From NCBI RefSeq assembly GCF_946478885.1, contig NZ_CAMLDX010000026.1, forward strand, positions 1 to 38,386: a stretch of 38,386 nt of DNA. Reading direction: 5' to 3'. The notes below the pieces were generated by a model that saw only the letters and a list, made by a program, of their open reading frames with translations, ran no database searches and was not told the origin of the DNA. Positions 1 to 8,346 of the stretch are shown here, piece by piece. Numbering within the stretch: the stretch's first letter is position 1; every line of letters starts with the position of its first letter. The position numbers and the translations under genes were made by a program. This DNA comes from an uncultured Bacillus sp. GTDB taxonomy: Bacteria; Bacillota; Bacilli; Bacillales_B; DSM-18226.

Positions 1-270
1 ATATACTGTCTTCTGTGCTGATGCTATCGTTCCTGGTCCCTTAGATGTATACACTTGGCCAAAAAATTGTACAGTATATGTACCAGGAAGTAAGTAAGAC
101 CAAGATCTTTCGATGGTTAGATTCATTTCATCTATTTGTTGCAGTGAAATATTATAGCTATCTTTCGTAATTTTAGATGCATGAACTTTTAATTCCGAAT
201 TTCCAATAAAGTTAAATATCCCCAATAGCATCATACAAGTAAGGATAAAAACTAAGTTAAACTTTTTCAT
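1..270 (-). CDS. Partial exported protein, N-terminal 90 codons
   Basis: The reading frame is open from the ATG at 270 to the window edge, so the C-terminus is missing. The start is supported by AGGGAGG a few bases upstream. The first 30 or so residues form a Sec signal peptide: a KK pair, a hydrophobic core (LVFILTCMMLLGIF) and a probable signal peptidase cleavage after VHA at about residue 32. The visible mature part (Ser/Thr-rich, with a SYLLPGTYTVQFFG stretch) could be a small beta-rich domain, but I do not recognise the family. It is probably secreted or surface exposed. Confidence 0.6.
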   Translation of the reverse strand, partial: MKKFNLVFILTCMMLLGIFNFIGNSELKVHASKITKDSYNISLQQIDEMNLTIERSWSYLLPGTYTVQFFGQVYTSKGPGTIASAQKTVY

Positions 271-707
271 CTGTTAGAGCCTCCCTTATTTTTATTCCAA
301 TGACTGACTTTTACCTGTATTTCAAATAGATTCAGCACATAAGTTACCACAAATTCATGGTTTTCCCTTTTTACATTACTATTTTTTCTGCAGCCTTTTT
401 GATACCCCAGATAGAATAGTAAAAAGTCTTAAAACTCAATGTAACTTCTTTTTTAATCTAAATTCTTCTACTCCTATCCCAGTTTTTGAGAATATTTACA
501 ATTAAACAATATCAAAAAAATGTCTTTCCGATATATTATTCACAAAACTTCCAACAATTGTATATATATCTTACTCCATTAAGTGCTTCATGAGTTTTCT
601 CCCAGAAACCCCAAACACATCCAGAAATTACAGTAGAAAAACTCTTTTCTATTTTTCCGGTAATTTGATTTAATACAATATTCGTTGTATTAAAAAGGAG
701 TGTTTTT
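271..707. other. Intergenic, no gene seen
   Basis: AT-rich stretch between the exported protein (leftward) and the broken DNA-binding-like gene (rightward). It must contain both divergent promoters, but I could not fix convincing -35/-10 pairs. No ORF with a ribosome binding site was found on either strand. Confidence 0.5.
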
Positions 708-1182
708 ATGAAAATATATGGAGTAAACGAAGCATATGAAATTTTAAAGCGAAATAAAATAACATGTAATATTGATCTGTTCGTAGATGCTTAAGAGAAG
801 AGACTATCGAAGGGATAAAAAAAGAAGGTTGGAGAGTTCCAGAAGATGCTCTAAATCATTGTTTAAAAACCCGTTTGCCTAATACAACAAATGATGTATT
901 ATCCATAGAAGCAGTTCGGGAAGAAATGTGGTACGAGCTGACTCGTAAAAACATCTGGGAGGGCTACATAGAAATTAAAAAAACACAACTGGTTGAATGT
1001 ATCAAACATATTAAAGGTTCAATGACTTGAAAAATGAAGTATGGAATCGTTGGATAGAAAACAGCAAAGCATACAGTAAACCTAGAGTGAGCTATCTTTT
1101 GGAATCCTTCAGCTTTGAAGGAAAGAGACTAATGCTTGATAAAATAATGAAAGCTTGGAAGAACAGGCTTTATTCTCGATAA
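708..1182 (+). pseudogene. Frameshifted small DNA-binding-like protein
   Basis: ATG at 708 follows AAAAAGGAG with 7 nt spacing. Three frames join into one plausible protein of about 158 residues: 708-794 ends at a TAA after 28 codons, the next frame is open from about 785 to a TGA at 1028, and the third runs from about 1021 to a TAA at 1180. The N-terminal segment (KIYGVNEAYEILKRNKI, then RRCLREETIEGIKKEGWRVP) looks like a short helix-turn-helix reader of the excisionase/MerR-like type, and the middle is rich in charged helices. Two independent frameshifts suggest a decayed mobile or plasmid-type gene. The domain assignment is by eye only; sequencing error is the alternative. Confidence 0.55.
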
Positions 1183-1222
1183 TTGAATATGTAAAAAAAC
1201 ATAAATAGGGTCGATCATCCAT
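1109..1222 (-). CDS. Possible 37-residue peptide
   Basis: A GGAGG sits 7 nt before an ATG on the minus strand, opening a 37-codon frame that overlaps the end of the frameshifted gene on the other strand. The product begins MDDRPYLCFFTYSIIE. The ribosome binding site is the only real support; I do not recognise the peptide and it may be chance. Confidence 0.2.
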   Translation of the reverse strand: MDDRPYLCFFTYSIIENKACSSKLSLFYQALVSFLQS

Positions 1223-1379
1223 TGAAAGACCTCCAATACGTAAAAAGGGCGGGTGACCGTAAAAGGCCGAATTAGGCTCAATGGTAATTGATTTTCGTTT
1301 TTTATCGTCATTTCTTTTCTATTACTTTTATTGGAAATAATCTTATGACCTAGAGCAGCTTCCCTGTCACTAGGGCTAA

Positions 1380-1406
1380 AAGGACTGATGCTCCGCATCA
1401 GTCCTT
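1380..1406. terminator. Perfect 12-bp hairpin, terminator-like
   Basis: AAGGACTGATGC and its exact reverse complement flank a 3-nt loop. On the plus strand a T-rich tail (CTCTTTTTC) starts 3 nt later, which would fit a terminator for transcription coming from the broken gene at 708. It could equally be the end of a decayed mobile element. Confidence 0.45.
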
Positions 1407-1443
1407 ACTCTTTTTCTTTATCATCCAAGGAGACGATTCACAA

Positions 1444-1656
1444 ATGAAATCAACGCACCTGACAATGCTCTGTAAGCGTTTGTCCCACTTGCTTAGTCTC
1501 ATTCATGCTTTAGTCACCCGGATCTTGGCCGCTATACCAAACTCAGCATTTTATATCACAAAAACGGGTTCAATGAGAATGCCCTTTGTCATTTGGTCAT
1601 TGCTACCGTTACCATTATTTGTTCATTTCGAATCTAGAGTGCAATTAAAGGCTTAA
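1444..1656 (+). CDS. Hypothetical 70-residue hydrophobic protein, doubtful
   Basis: ATG preceded by AAGGAG at a rather long 11-nt spacing. The product is Leu/Ile-rich with one possible membrane segment near the C-terminus (FVIWSLLPLPLFVHF). Its last 12 nt overlap the end of the convergent gene at 1645. I do not recognise it, and the frame may be a chance opening in a degraded region. Confidence 0.2.
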   Translation: MKSTHLTMLCKRLSHLLSLIHALVTRILAAIPNSAFYITKTGSMRMPFVIWSLLPLPLFVHFESRVQLKA

Positions 1657-1899
1657 ATGCTGCTTCAGTTGATGCAAATCCTGTTTGATAGGTGCAAGGG
1701 CAATCGATGACAGAAAGTTAATCAGCTTTTCTATCGCAAGCCTATCATGCTGTCTGCCAATTTCACCTTCAAGATGCTCCAAGACTTCAAAGCTTTTCAT
1801 GATTTTGCTATTGCGAACAGGCATTGTCTCCAGCTTCACTCTGATTGAATGTAACAACTTTCCCACTATTTCGTTTTCAAATGTGTTCTTATTCGTCAT
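1645..1899 (-). CDS. Small hypothetical protein, 84 residues
   Basis: I chose the ATG at 1899 because a purine-rich AAAGGGG lies just upstream; the same frame is open back to 1995 but has no ribosome binding site there. The product (starting MTNKNTFENEIVGKLL) is mostly amphipathic helix with no membrane segment or cysteine motif, so a soluble all-helical protein is likely. A TATAATA-like element at about 1967-1974 could be its -10. I do not recognise the family. It ends tail to tail with the doubtful ORF at 1444. Confidence 0.5.
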   Translation of the reverse strand: MTNKNTFENEIVGKLLHSIRVKLETMPVRNSKIMKSFEVLEHLEGEIGRQHDRLAIEKLINFLSSIALAPIKQDLHQLKQHLSL

Positions 1900-2031
1900 G
1901 GAATCTTCCCCTTTCTCAAACATCGTCACAAAGTGGACCTTTCGAAAACCTGCAACAGGTTCTTGGGTATTATTATACCTAAGTGTGACACACATGTTCT
2001 AATGAAAAGACACCATTTCAGGAAAAAAATT

Positions 2032-2049
2032 AAAACACCTTCGTGTTTT
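2032..2049 (-). terminator. Hairpin terminator for the ATPase gene
   Basis: AAAACAC and GTGTTTT flank a 4-nt loop. Read on the minus strand the stem is followed by AATTTTTTT, as expected for an intrinsic terminator about 130 nt after the ATPase stop; U-rich flanks on both sides would let it work in both directions. Confidence 0.6.
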
Positions 2050-2180
2050 TCCATGATTTTAACACATTTTATGGTCGATATTGTAAAGAAGTCTTTTTTG
2101 ATCAATAAGTCCTCAAACAGAGATATTCTTGCCTTATAATCCTGTTCGCATTCCAGATATTTTTTTGCCGATGCACTTCC

Positions 2181-3278
2181 TTACCGCCCGCTGCGACGGA
2201 CGATTTCTTCATGGATTAACTTTTTGTACTTTTCTACAATTGAAAAGTCAGTTGCAGCGATATAAATGGATTCCAGTTCATCATGAAGAGCCTTGGCTTC
2301 TGCAAGACTGGCAACGGCCTCCGCCATTTTCTCTTTATATTGAGTTTGAACTTCTTCAATCTGTTCAGCGAATAATTCATCTGTTCCGGCTTCAATAATC
2401 CTTTCATACATATCAATAATTTCATCATTTTCACGGCTTGGAAAATATTCATGCGGTGCCGTACTGTCGAAAATCGCCAGGCCAAGCTCGCGAACGATAA
2501 CCATATCTAGGCTGTTCGGATCAAAACCACAATGGTAAATTTCCAAATCAAAGCCCCGTCTCTCTCCTTCAGCTGCCAGTTTTTTGAGCATTGTCGATTT
2601 CCCTGATCCGGGGCGGCCTTTGATTAAATAACGCTTATGAATGCCTCCAAAAGTCAGATTTGGAACAAAGTCAACCGCTCCCTGCGAGGTAGCAGCACCA
2701 AGAAAACGATGGCGCACATCAGAGCCCTTCTTCAATTCCATTCCCTTATAGAAGGTTTGTATGACATGGTCTGTCAGCTGATCAGCCTTTGCAAAATCCA
2801 TCTTTTCAATATAAATTTTTTCCCAGTCATCATGCACCCTAAGGGCCTGGGCAAATCGATCATAGGCTCGGCGAAAACTGGCTGCAATATTTTCCGTTAA
2901 ATGACTGATTTTATCCTTTTCCCGGGCCAGCTGCTCGACATTCCAAGCTTCGCCCAGATTTACGTACTCCTCTACCGCACCGGGCGTTTTCGGTTCAATG
3001 ACATGCGGCGCCGTACCATCAACGATGCCAATATTTAAAGCCGGAATAATCAGGCCATCCAGCGAACTAGGATCAAGCGAGCAATGGATAAATTGTACGC
3101 CATAGCCTTTTTTCAGCCATTCCTCCCCGATTTCCTTCATCAGCGTAGACTTTCCGCTTCCTGGCCCGCCTTTTAAAATAAACACCCGTTCCAGTCCCGC
3201 AAGGCTTGAATCAAATAAACTATAGTATCCGCGCGCTGTATTCCCACCGGCAAAGTAATGTATCAATCCAGCTTCCAT
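2181..3278 (-). CDS. Twin P-loop ATPase (PRK06851-like)
   Basis: A 365-residue protein starting at the ATG at 3278, chosen because AAAGGAAG lies 7 nt upstream; the frame stays open nine codons further without support. It holds two homologous nucleotide-binding halves. The first Walker A is GGPGSGKST near residue 40, the second GRPGSGKST near residue 222, and each is followed by a similar block (IHCSLDPSSLDGL and IYHCGFDPNSLDMV, then DGTAPHV and DSTAPHE). The C-terminal 60 residues are a charged coiled-coil-like helix. The layout matches the uncharacterised Bacillus/Clostridium family often labelled PRK06851 ATPase or nucleotide kinase-like. It stands alone, with terminators on both sides. Substrate unknown; ATP or GTP binding is near certain. 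Confidence 0.85.
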   Translation of the reverse strand: MEAGLIHYFAGGNTARGYYSLFDSSLAGLERVFILKGGPGSGKSTLMKEIGEEWLKKGYGVQFIHCSLDPSSLDGLIIPALNIGIVDGTAPHVIEPKTPGAVEEYVNLGEAWNVEQLAREKDKISHLTENIAASFRRAYDRFAQALRVHDDWEKIYIEKMDFAKADQLTDHVIQTFYKGMELKKGSDVRHRFLGAATSQGAVDFVPNLTFGGIHKRYLIKGRPGSGKSTMLKKLAAEGERRGFDLEIYHCGFDPNSLDMVIVRELGLAIFDSTAPHEYFPSRENDEIIDMYERIIEAGTDELFAEQIEEVQTQYKEKMAEAVASLAEAKALHDELESIYIAATDFSIVEKYKKLIHEEIVRRSGR

Positions 3279-3440
3279 CTTTACACTTCCTTTCCCTTCT
3301 CTCACCTGTCAACTCTCTTTACCATATGCGCACGATGAAGGATAGGTGAAAGCCTATACGATAGCCCACAGGTACAAGGGGACGGATCTGTTGATTCTTT
3401 TTGAGGGAGGCTAAGGATAGCGGAACCGTTTCAGCGTTTC

Positions 3441-3488
3441 AAAAAAAAGGCTGTCCAAAAAGTCGTAATTTCAGACTTCTGGACACCC
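3441..3488 (-). terminator. Intrinsic terminator of ybaK
   Basis: On the minus strand the arms TGTCCAGAAGTC and GACTTTTTGGACA form a stem followed by CCTTTTTTTT, about 70 nt beyond the ybaK stop. The GACTTTTTGGACA type of arm is widely repeated in Bacillus genomes, so this may also be a dispersed terminator-like repeat. Confidence 0.7.
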
Positions 3489-3558
3489 CCCGCTTCAAAA
3501 TCAAGTTGCTGATTACCTTTGAAAGGATTTCCACTTGGCAAATGGCCACAACAATGAT

Positions 3559-4044
3559 TTATACCTCGTCTTTTTCTATGTTGGCTATTGCCGCATTTGT
3601 GATGTCCTGCAGATCTTTAGGACTGAGTTCAATCTGCATTCCAATTTTCCCGCCGCTCACAATCATGGTGTCGAGCTCCGCCGCGCTGTCGCTGATAAAG
3701 GTTGGATAGAGCTTTTTCATTCCAACCGGGGAACAGCCTCCGCGGATATAACCAGTGTGCTTTTGAATATCCTTTACCGCAATCATTTCAATTTTCTTTT
3801 CTTCAGCAGCCTTGGCCGCTTTTTTTAAATCAAGCTCCTTCTGAACAGGGACGACAAAGACATAAATGCCTTTGCCTGTTCCTTGGGCGACTAGTGTTTT
3901 GAATACAGCGCGCGGCTCCTTTCCTATTTTCTGAGCGACCGACACACCGTCAATCTTTCCATCTTTATTTTCATATGTATACATGTTATAGGATATCTTG
4001 TGCGCATCTAAAATGCGCATGGCATTTGTCTTGCCTTTTGCCAT
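3559..4044 (-). CDS. ybaK: Cys-tRNA(Pro)/Cys-tRNA(Cys) deacylase YbaK
   Basis: A 161-residue protein of the YbaK/EbsC family, which hydrolyses cysteine mischarged on tRNA(Pro) and protects translation fidelity in the cytoplasm. Full length for the family (about 155-165). Family signatures are the early KTNAMRILD segment, the conserved lysine in VFKTLVAQ near residue 49, the central VPVQKELDLKKAAKA block and the C-terminal RGGCSPVGMKK plus ISDSAAELDTMIVSGG region. A GGGGGAGAAG site precedes the ATG at 4044. It is monocistronic, with its own terminator at 3441-3488. Family-based call; substrate preference within the family cannot be read from sequence. Confidence 0.92.
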   Translation of the reverse strand: MAKGKTNAMRILDAHKISYNMYTYENKDGKIDGVSVAQKIGKEPRAVFKTLVAQGTGKGIYVFVVPVQKELDLKKAAKAAEEKKIEMIAVKDIQKHTGYIRGGCSPVGMKKLYPTFISDSAAELDTMIVSGGKIGMQIELSPKDLQDITNAAIANIEKDEV

Positions 4045-4145
4045 AACTCTTCTCCCCCTAATTATTTCTCTATTTTTGAATCACCGAAGAGGATGCCCTC
4101 ATTTATATAAAAATTAGGGAATCAGCAGAACCGTTTCCCTGTTTC

Positions 4146-5039
4146 TTATTGCAGGATATGCTTATGAATCCAGATGGCTGCTTGGGAGCCTTCTCCCATT
4201 GCAATCGTCACCTGTTCGGAATGGACCGCGACATCGCCAGCAGCCCATACTCCGGGCACATTCGTCATTTTGGTCCGCGGATCGGTGAGAATATACTGGC
4301 TATCTAGCAATTCGACGCCCAACTGCTTAGCCAACTCTGACTTAACCTCGTTACCGCCAAAGGCAATAAAGGCTTGTCTCCCCATTACCTTTTCCCCATT
4401 CGCCAACAGAAAACCCTCGAGCTGGGAGCCCTCCGCCAGCACCTCTTTAATCGGAACCTCCCAATACTCTGTGTTCAGCTCCTGCAGTTTCTCTCTGTCC
4501 GATTCCAGCAGTGCCTCCTGCTCATGATTAATATAGATCAAATCCTTCGTCCAATAGGAAAGGGTTTTTACCATTCCGGAACCGGTCCGCCCCGAACCGA
4601 TCACAATCACCTGCTTATCCTTCACTTCATAGCCGTCACAGTCCGGACAGAGGTAAACACTGACGCCAAGGCAAGGATACAGATTAGGGAAAAAAGGGAT
4701 TCGATCCGTTACCCCGGTCGCCAGCAACACTTGCTTTGTCGTATAAGTTTTTCCATCCGCAGCTGTGATATGAAATTCTTCTTTTATTTTTCGGGCTGAT
4801 TCGGCCTTTTCCTGCAAAAAATGCACCCCGAAACTCTCTGCCTGTTTTCTCCCAGTTTCTCGCAGATGCTGTCCACTCACACCCTCTGGATAACCTAAAA
4901 TATTGTGATAGCTTCGGCATAACGTAGATCGCCCGTCTGCCGCATCGATCACCAGCACCTGATGCATATAGCGACCTAATTGAATGGCGCATTGCAGCCC
5001 GGCAATACCGCCACCAACAATGATACAATCATAATTCAT
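4146..5039 (-). CDS. Thioredoxin-reductase-like FAD/NAD(P) oxidoreductase
   Basis: A 297-residue flavoprotein of the class II pyridine nucleotide disulfide oxidoreductase fold. The FAD motif GGGIAG is at residues 9-14, the redox CPDC pair near residue 131, the NAD(P) motif GSGRTGSG near 148 and the C-terminal FAD motif near 262 (VWAAGDV). It is slightly shorter than housekeeping TrxB (about 310-320) and more diverged, so a TrxB paralogue or a partner of another small redox protein is likelier than the main thioredoxin reductase. It probably moves electrons from NAD(P)H through FAD to the CPDC pair. No thioredoxin gene adjoins it. It starts at 5039, with a purine-rich site just upstream. Confidence 0.85.
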   Translation of the reverse strand: MNYDCIIVGGGIAGLQCAIQLGRYMHQVLVIDAADGRSTLCRSYHNILGYPEGVSGQHLRETGRKQAESFGVHFLQEKAESARKIKEEFHITAADGKTYTTKQVLLATGVTDRIPFFPNLYPCLGVSVYLCPDCDGYEVKDKQVIVIGSGRTGSGMVKTLSYWTKDLIYINHEQEALLESDREKLQELNTEYWEVPIKEVLAEGSQLEGFLLANGEKVMGRQAFIAFGGNEVKSELAKQLGVELLDSQYILTDPRTKMTNVPGVWAAGDVAVHSEQVTIAMGEGSQAAIWIHKHILQ

Positions 5040-5101
5040 TGCTCTTCCTCCTTTTCAGCTCTTTTCCATTAGCTTACCCAAAAGGAAGGGCATCCTATCT
5101 A

Positions 5102-5536
5102 TTATTTCGTCGGCTTTACTTTTTTCAGCATCTGATTCATCACTTCCGAAAAGACAAGACCGACCGCAATAGCCCCGGAAATCAACAGCACCTTCGCAGC
5201 CAGCTGCAATGCAGTGCTATAATCATTGATAACAAAATGGCGCATCGAATCATAGGCCAGTCCACCAGGAACAAGCGGAATGATCCCGGCAACATTGAAA
5301 ATAATAATCGGAGCCTTAAACCATCTGGCAAAAAAACCGCTGATCACAGCAATAATAAATGACGCAATGATCGAGGCTGCTACCGGATCGATATCCCGGT
5401 ACTCCACAAGGAAAAAATAAAATAGCCAACCGACCATCCCAATTAAACCGCACTGAAGCAACGTATTTCGCGGTGCATTAAAAAGCAGACCAAAGGCTGC
5501 CGATGCAATAAAACTTGTGATTAGCTGCTGGAGCAT
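5102..5536 (-). CDS. ThrE/YjjB-type exporter small subunit (DUF3815)
   Basis: A 144-residue integral membrane protein. The ATG at 5536 was chosen because GAGGGG lies 9 nt upstream; the frame opens 15 codons earlier without a site. Four or five hydrophobic segments are visible, and the NVAGIIPLVPGGLAYDSM segment is the hallmark of the ThrE_2 domain. In the split form of the threonine/serine exporter family this subunit pairs with a DUF1212 subunit, encoded just upstream at 5789-6550. Together they probably export threonine, serine or small dicarboxylates. The roughly 250-nt gap between the two is unusually long for such a pair. Confidence 0.85.
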   Translation of the reverse strand: MLQQLITSFIASAAFGLLFNAPRNTLLQCGLIGMVGWLFYFFLVEYRDIDPVAASIIASFIIAVISGFFARWFKAPIIIFNVAGIIPLVPGGLAYDSMRHFVINDYSTALQLAAKVLLISGAIAVGLVFSEVMNQMLKKVKPTK

Positions 5537-5788
5537 CTCAACCAACCCCTCTTTCAAATAATTAAAGGCTGTTCTGAACAAAGGTAACCCGATAAGGATA
5601 TTACCGCAGCCTACAAGCCTACACCTTGATTCAGCCCGCTGCTATTTTAATAGAAGTTCCTTGTTGATTCCGCTGCAAACACCGCCGACTAGACCCGGCA
5701 GAGCAGGAAACACAGGCCCCATCTGTCCTGCTTTTTCGTGCCTCCCACTTTCTAAAACATAAAACGGAATCATAATTTTTAACATAGC

Positions 5789-6550
5789 CTAATAAAAAAT
5801 AAAGACAATGGCAATGCCGGCTCCAATCGCCATTGACGTCAAAAAGGCATCTGCTCCTTTGGACAATCCCGACACTAAATGACCAGCAATTAAATCACGC
5901 ACGGCATTCGTAATGAGCAAACCCGGGACAAGCGGCATTACCGACCCGATGATGATCTTATCCATCTCGCTTCCCAATCCGAGACGTACGGTCAAAAGGG
6001 CAATAATGCCCATGGCAAAGGAAGCCATAAACTCAGAAAAAAAGCGAACCTTAACCAGATGTTGCAAGTAGCTGTAAAGGGCAAAGCCGGCGCCTGCTGC
6101 AATGACAGCAGGAATAAAGTCGCTCCAGACCCCTTTAAACATGATCAAAAAGCAGCCGCTCGCGATAGCTGCTGCGACAATTTGGATCCAGAGCGGATAC
6201 ATCCAGCTCGCCTTTTCCACTTCCTTCAAGGCCGCCAGTGCTTTCTGCGCTGTTAATCCTCCGGCACTAATTTTCCGGGAAATACTGTTAACATTTGTAA
6301 TCTTGAGCAAATCGGTGGTTCGTTCTTCCACACGAACAAGCTTTGCCGGAACCTCCCCGTCAATAGAAAACATAATACCGGTTGGCATAACAAAGCTATG
6401 GGAATGATGAACGCCGAATGAGGCAGCAATCCGTTTCATCGTATCCTCCACCCGGTTTGTCTCCGCTCCGCTTTTCAGCATCATTTCACCGGCCAAAAGA
6501 CATACCTGCACTACTACATATATATCATTGTATCGTGGATTCACTTTCAT
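5789..6550 (-). CDS. ThrE/YjjP-type exporter large subunit (DUF1212)
   Basis: A 253-residue membrane protein of the ThrE N-terminal family. The soluble N-terminal part carries the family block AGEMMLKSGAETNRVEDTM (residues about 18-36), followed by five hydrophobic segments, one with MPLVPGLLITNAVRDL, which mirrors the PLVPGG motif of the small subunit. I place the start at the ATG at 6550. GGAGAG sits only 2 nt before it but 6 nt before an in-frame GTG at 6544, so the true start may be that GTG; the frame further upstream lacks family similarity. It faces the symporter gene at 6863. Confidence 0.85.
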   Translation of the reverse strand: MKVNPRYNDIYVVVQVCLLAGEMMLKSGAETNRVEDTMKRIAASFGVHHSHSFVMPTGIMFSIDGEVPAKLVRVEERTTDLLKITNVNSISRKISAGGLTAQKALAALKEVEKASWMYPLWIQIVAAAIASGCFLIMFKGVWSDFIPAVIAAGAGFALYSYLQHLVKVRFFSEFMASFAMGIIALLTVRLGLGSEMDKIIIGSVMPLVPGLLITNAVRDLIAGHLVSGLSKGADAFLTSMAIGAGIAIVFIFY

Positions 6551-6862
6551 CTCTCCATTTATCGGGCAAAAGGACAACTCCCCTTTCCCAACCAGCTCTT
6601 TTCGGCGAAAACTACAGTCTATCAAGACTTTGATAGTTTTCTCCCCAAATCTCACTTTAACACTGAATGGAAAAAAATAAAATGGGATACAGCAAAAATC
6701 AAACATACGTTCCCGTTACGAAACCCCTTCAATGAAATTACGAATTATCATCCAATTCGCAACAATTTATTTATTGGCAAGTTTCTTCCTCATATTGTCA
6801 GGCTCTTATCGAAGACTCATAATGGAGATTGCTAATACACTATTAGAAGGACGTGTAAACCA

Positions 6863-8125
6863 ATGAAAGGTATTTTCAAAAATTACCGGGCCTCCATACT
6901 CCTGTTAGTTTCGATTATCATCGGAGGGACGGCAGGGGTTGTGTTTGGCCCTAAAACAGCGGTGGTCAAACCATTTGGGGATTTATTCCTTAACTTAATG
7001 TTTACCATTATCGTTCCTCTTGTATTCTTCAGCATCGCTTCAGCTATCTCCAATATGAAGGGGATGAAACGACTGGGGAAAATTATGGGTAGCATCTTCC
7101 TGGTTTTCCTCTTCACAGCTGCAGTTTCGGCTATTATTGGCTATATTGGCACCATCATTGTCAATCCGGTCGAGCATACCGATACAACTCTGATAAAGGA
7201 AATGATGGAATCGGTGCAAACAGATGAACCAGCAGAAGAAATAACCTTTCTCGGACAGCTGGTGAATACCTTTACCGTCAATGATTTCGGTATTCTTCTT
7301 TCAAAGAGCAACATGCTTCAGCTAATCGTCTTTTCATTGTTATTCGGGCTTGCCACTGCTTTAGTCGGGGAAAAGGCAAGACCTGTCTCTGACTTCCTAA
7401 CAGCCGGCACCGCCGTGATGATGAAAATGGTAAAGATTATTATGTACTATGCACCTATCGGACTTGGCTGCTACTTTGCTGTCATCATCGGGGATCTCGG
7501 TCCGCAAATCCTTGAGGGCTATCTGCGTGCATTTATCCTATATATAGTATTAGCTGTTATCTATTATTTTGGATTCTTTACGCTATATGCCTTTTTAGCA
7601 GCTGGCAAAGAGGGAATCAAAACGTTCTGGAAGCATGCGATTGCGCCTTCCATTACTGCCATTGCAACATGCTCAAGCGCTGCCTGCATCCCGGTGAACC
7701 TTACAGCTGTGAAAAAAATGGGCGTGCCGAATGATATTAGCGAAACAATCATTCCGCTCGGAGCTAATACCCACAAGGATGGTTCTGTTTTCGGTGGCGT
7801 TCTCAAAATCGTTTTTCTCTTCAGTCTATTTGGCCGTGATCTGACAAGCATATCAAGCATTGCCAGCATACTGGCAGTCTCCTTCCTTGTCGGTGCTGTG
7901 ATGGGAGCCATCCCAAGTGGCGGTATGATAGGTGAAATGCTGATTCTAAGCGTTTTCGGCTTCCCACCTGAAGTGCTGCCAATCATCGCCGTTATCAGTA
8001 CGATTATTGATGCGCCGGCAACCCTGTTAAATTCCACAGGAAATACCGTCTGCTCCATGATGGTGGCCAGACTGGTAGAAGGAAAAAATTGGCTCAAACA
8101 GCAATCGGAAAGACTGGCAAACTGA
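6863..8125 (+). CDS. Dicarboxylate/amino acid:cation symporter (DAACS)
   Basis: A 420-residue secondary transporter of the GltP/DctA family, which imports glutamate, aspartate or C4-dicarboxylates with Na+ or H+. Family landmarks are all present: the serine-rich re-entrant loop (TCSSAACIP, near residue 270), GANTHKDG near 298, the second hairpin SGGMIGEM near 352, and DAPATLLNSTGN near 384, which holds the substrate and cation contacts. About eight membrane segments. The ATG at 6863 follows AGAAGGA. It is transcribed alone and closed by the terminator at 8136. The exact substrate is not readable; KDG in place of MDG in the TM7 motif is an odd variant. Confidence 0.9.
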   Translation: MKGIFKNYRASILLLVSIIIGGTAGVVFGPKTAVVKPFGDLFLNLMFTIIVPLVFFSIASAISNMKGMKRLGKIMGSIFLVFLFTAAVSAIIGYIGTIIVNPVEHTDTTLIKEMMESVQTDEPAEEITFLGQLVNTFTVNDFGILLSKSNMLQLIVFSLLFGLATALVGEKARPVSDFLTAGTAVMMKMVKIIMYYAPIGLGCYFAVIIGDLGPQILEGYLRAFILYIVLAVIYYFGFFTLYAFLAAGKEGIKTFWKHAIAPSITAIATCSSAACIPVNLTAVKKMGVPNDISETIIPLGANTHKDGSVFGGVLKIVFLFSLFGRDLTSISSIASILAVSFLVGAVMGAIPSGGMIGEMLILSVFGFPPEVLPIIAVISTIIDAPATLLNSTGNTVCSMMVARLVEGKNWLKQQSERLAN

Positions 8126-8135
8126 TATAAGAGGG

Positions 8136-8174
8136 AAAACCTGGTCATACAAAGGGATTGACCGGGTTTTTTAT
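8136..8174 (+). terminator. Intrinsic terminator of the symporter gene
   Basis: AAACCTGGTCA pairs with TGACCGGGTTT (one G-U) and is followed by TTTTTTATTT, 11 nt after the stop codon. Confidence 0.85.
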
Positions 8175-8346
8175 TTCGTTGGTCATACTGCTAACATCAG
8201 ACGAGACATTGACCGAACAAAACAGGCATCCTCTGCAAGAAGACAAACCTCTTGGATTCGGTCGCTTATCTGTAAAGCGCCGTTTTTTTACCTTCAGGAT
8301 AATAATGGTAAGATAGACATATGATATGTAAAGGAGCTGAAACAAA

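Noticed and set aside
1129..1398. 89-codon minus frame containing RPFTVTRPFYVLEVFQWMIDP
   Set aside because: Start lies in the 12-bp hairpin with no ribosome binding site; an internal ATG at 1311 has only a weak one. The segment also overlaps the better-supported GGAGG-ATG of another frame at 1222, so no gene is called.
1470..1486. cre-like TGTAAGCGTTTGTC
   Set aside because: Two mismatches to the consensus at defined positions and no promoter nearby.
3361..3440. Fragments like ACAAGGGGACGGATC and GGAACCGTT after the ybaK terminator region
   Set aside because: They resemble pieces of GGGGACGGTTC-type Bacillus repeats, but are too diverged and incomplete here to call an element.
7564..8148. 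Long minus-strand frame of 194 codons
   Set aside because: It lies fully opposite the symporter gene, which has complete family motifs; the reverse frame has no ribosome binding site or recognisable domain.
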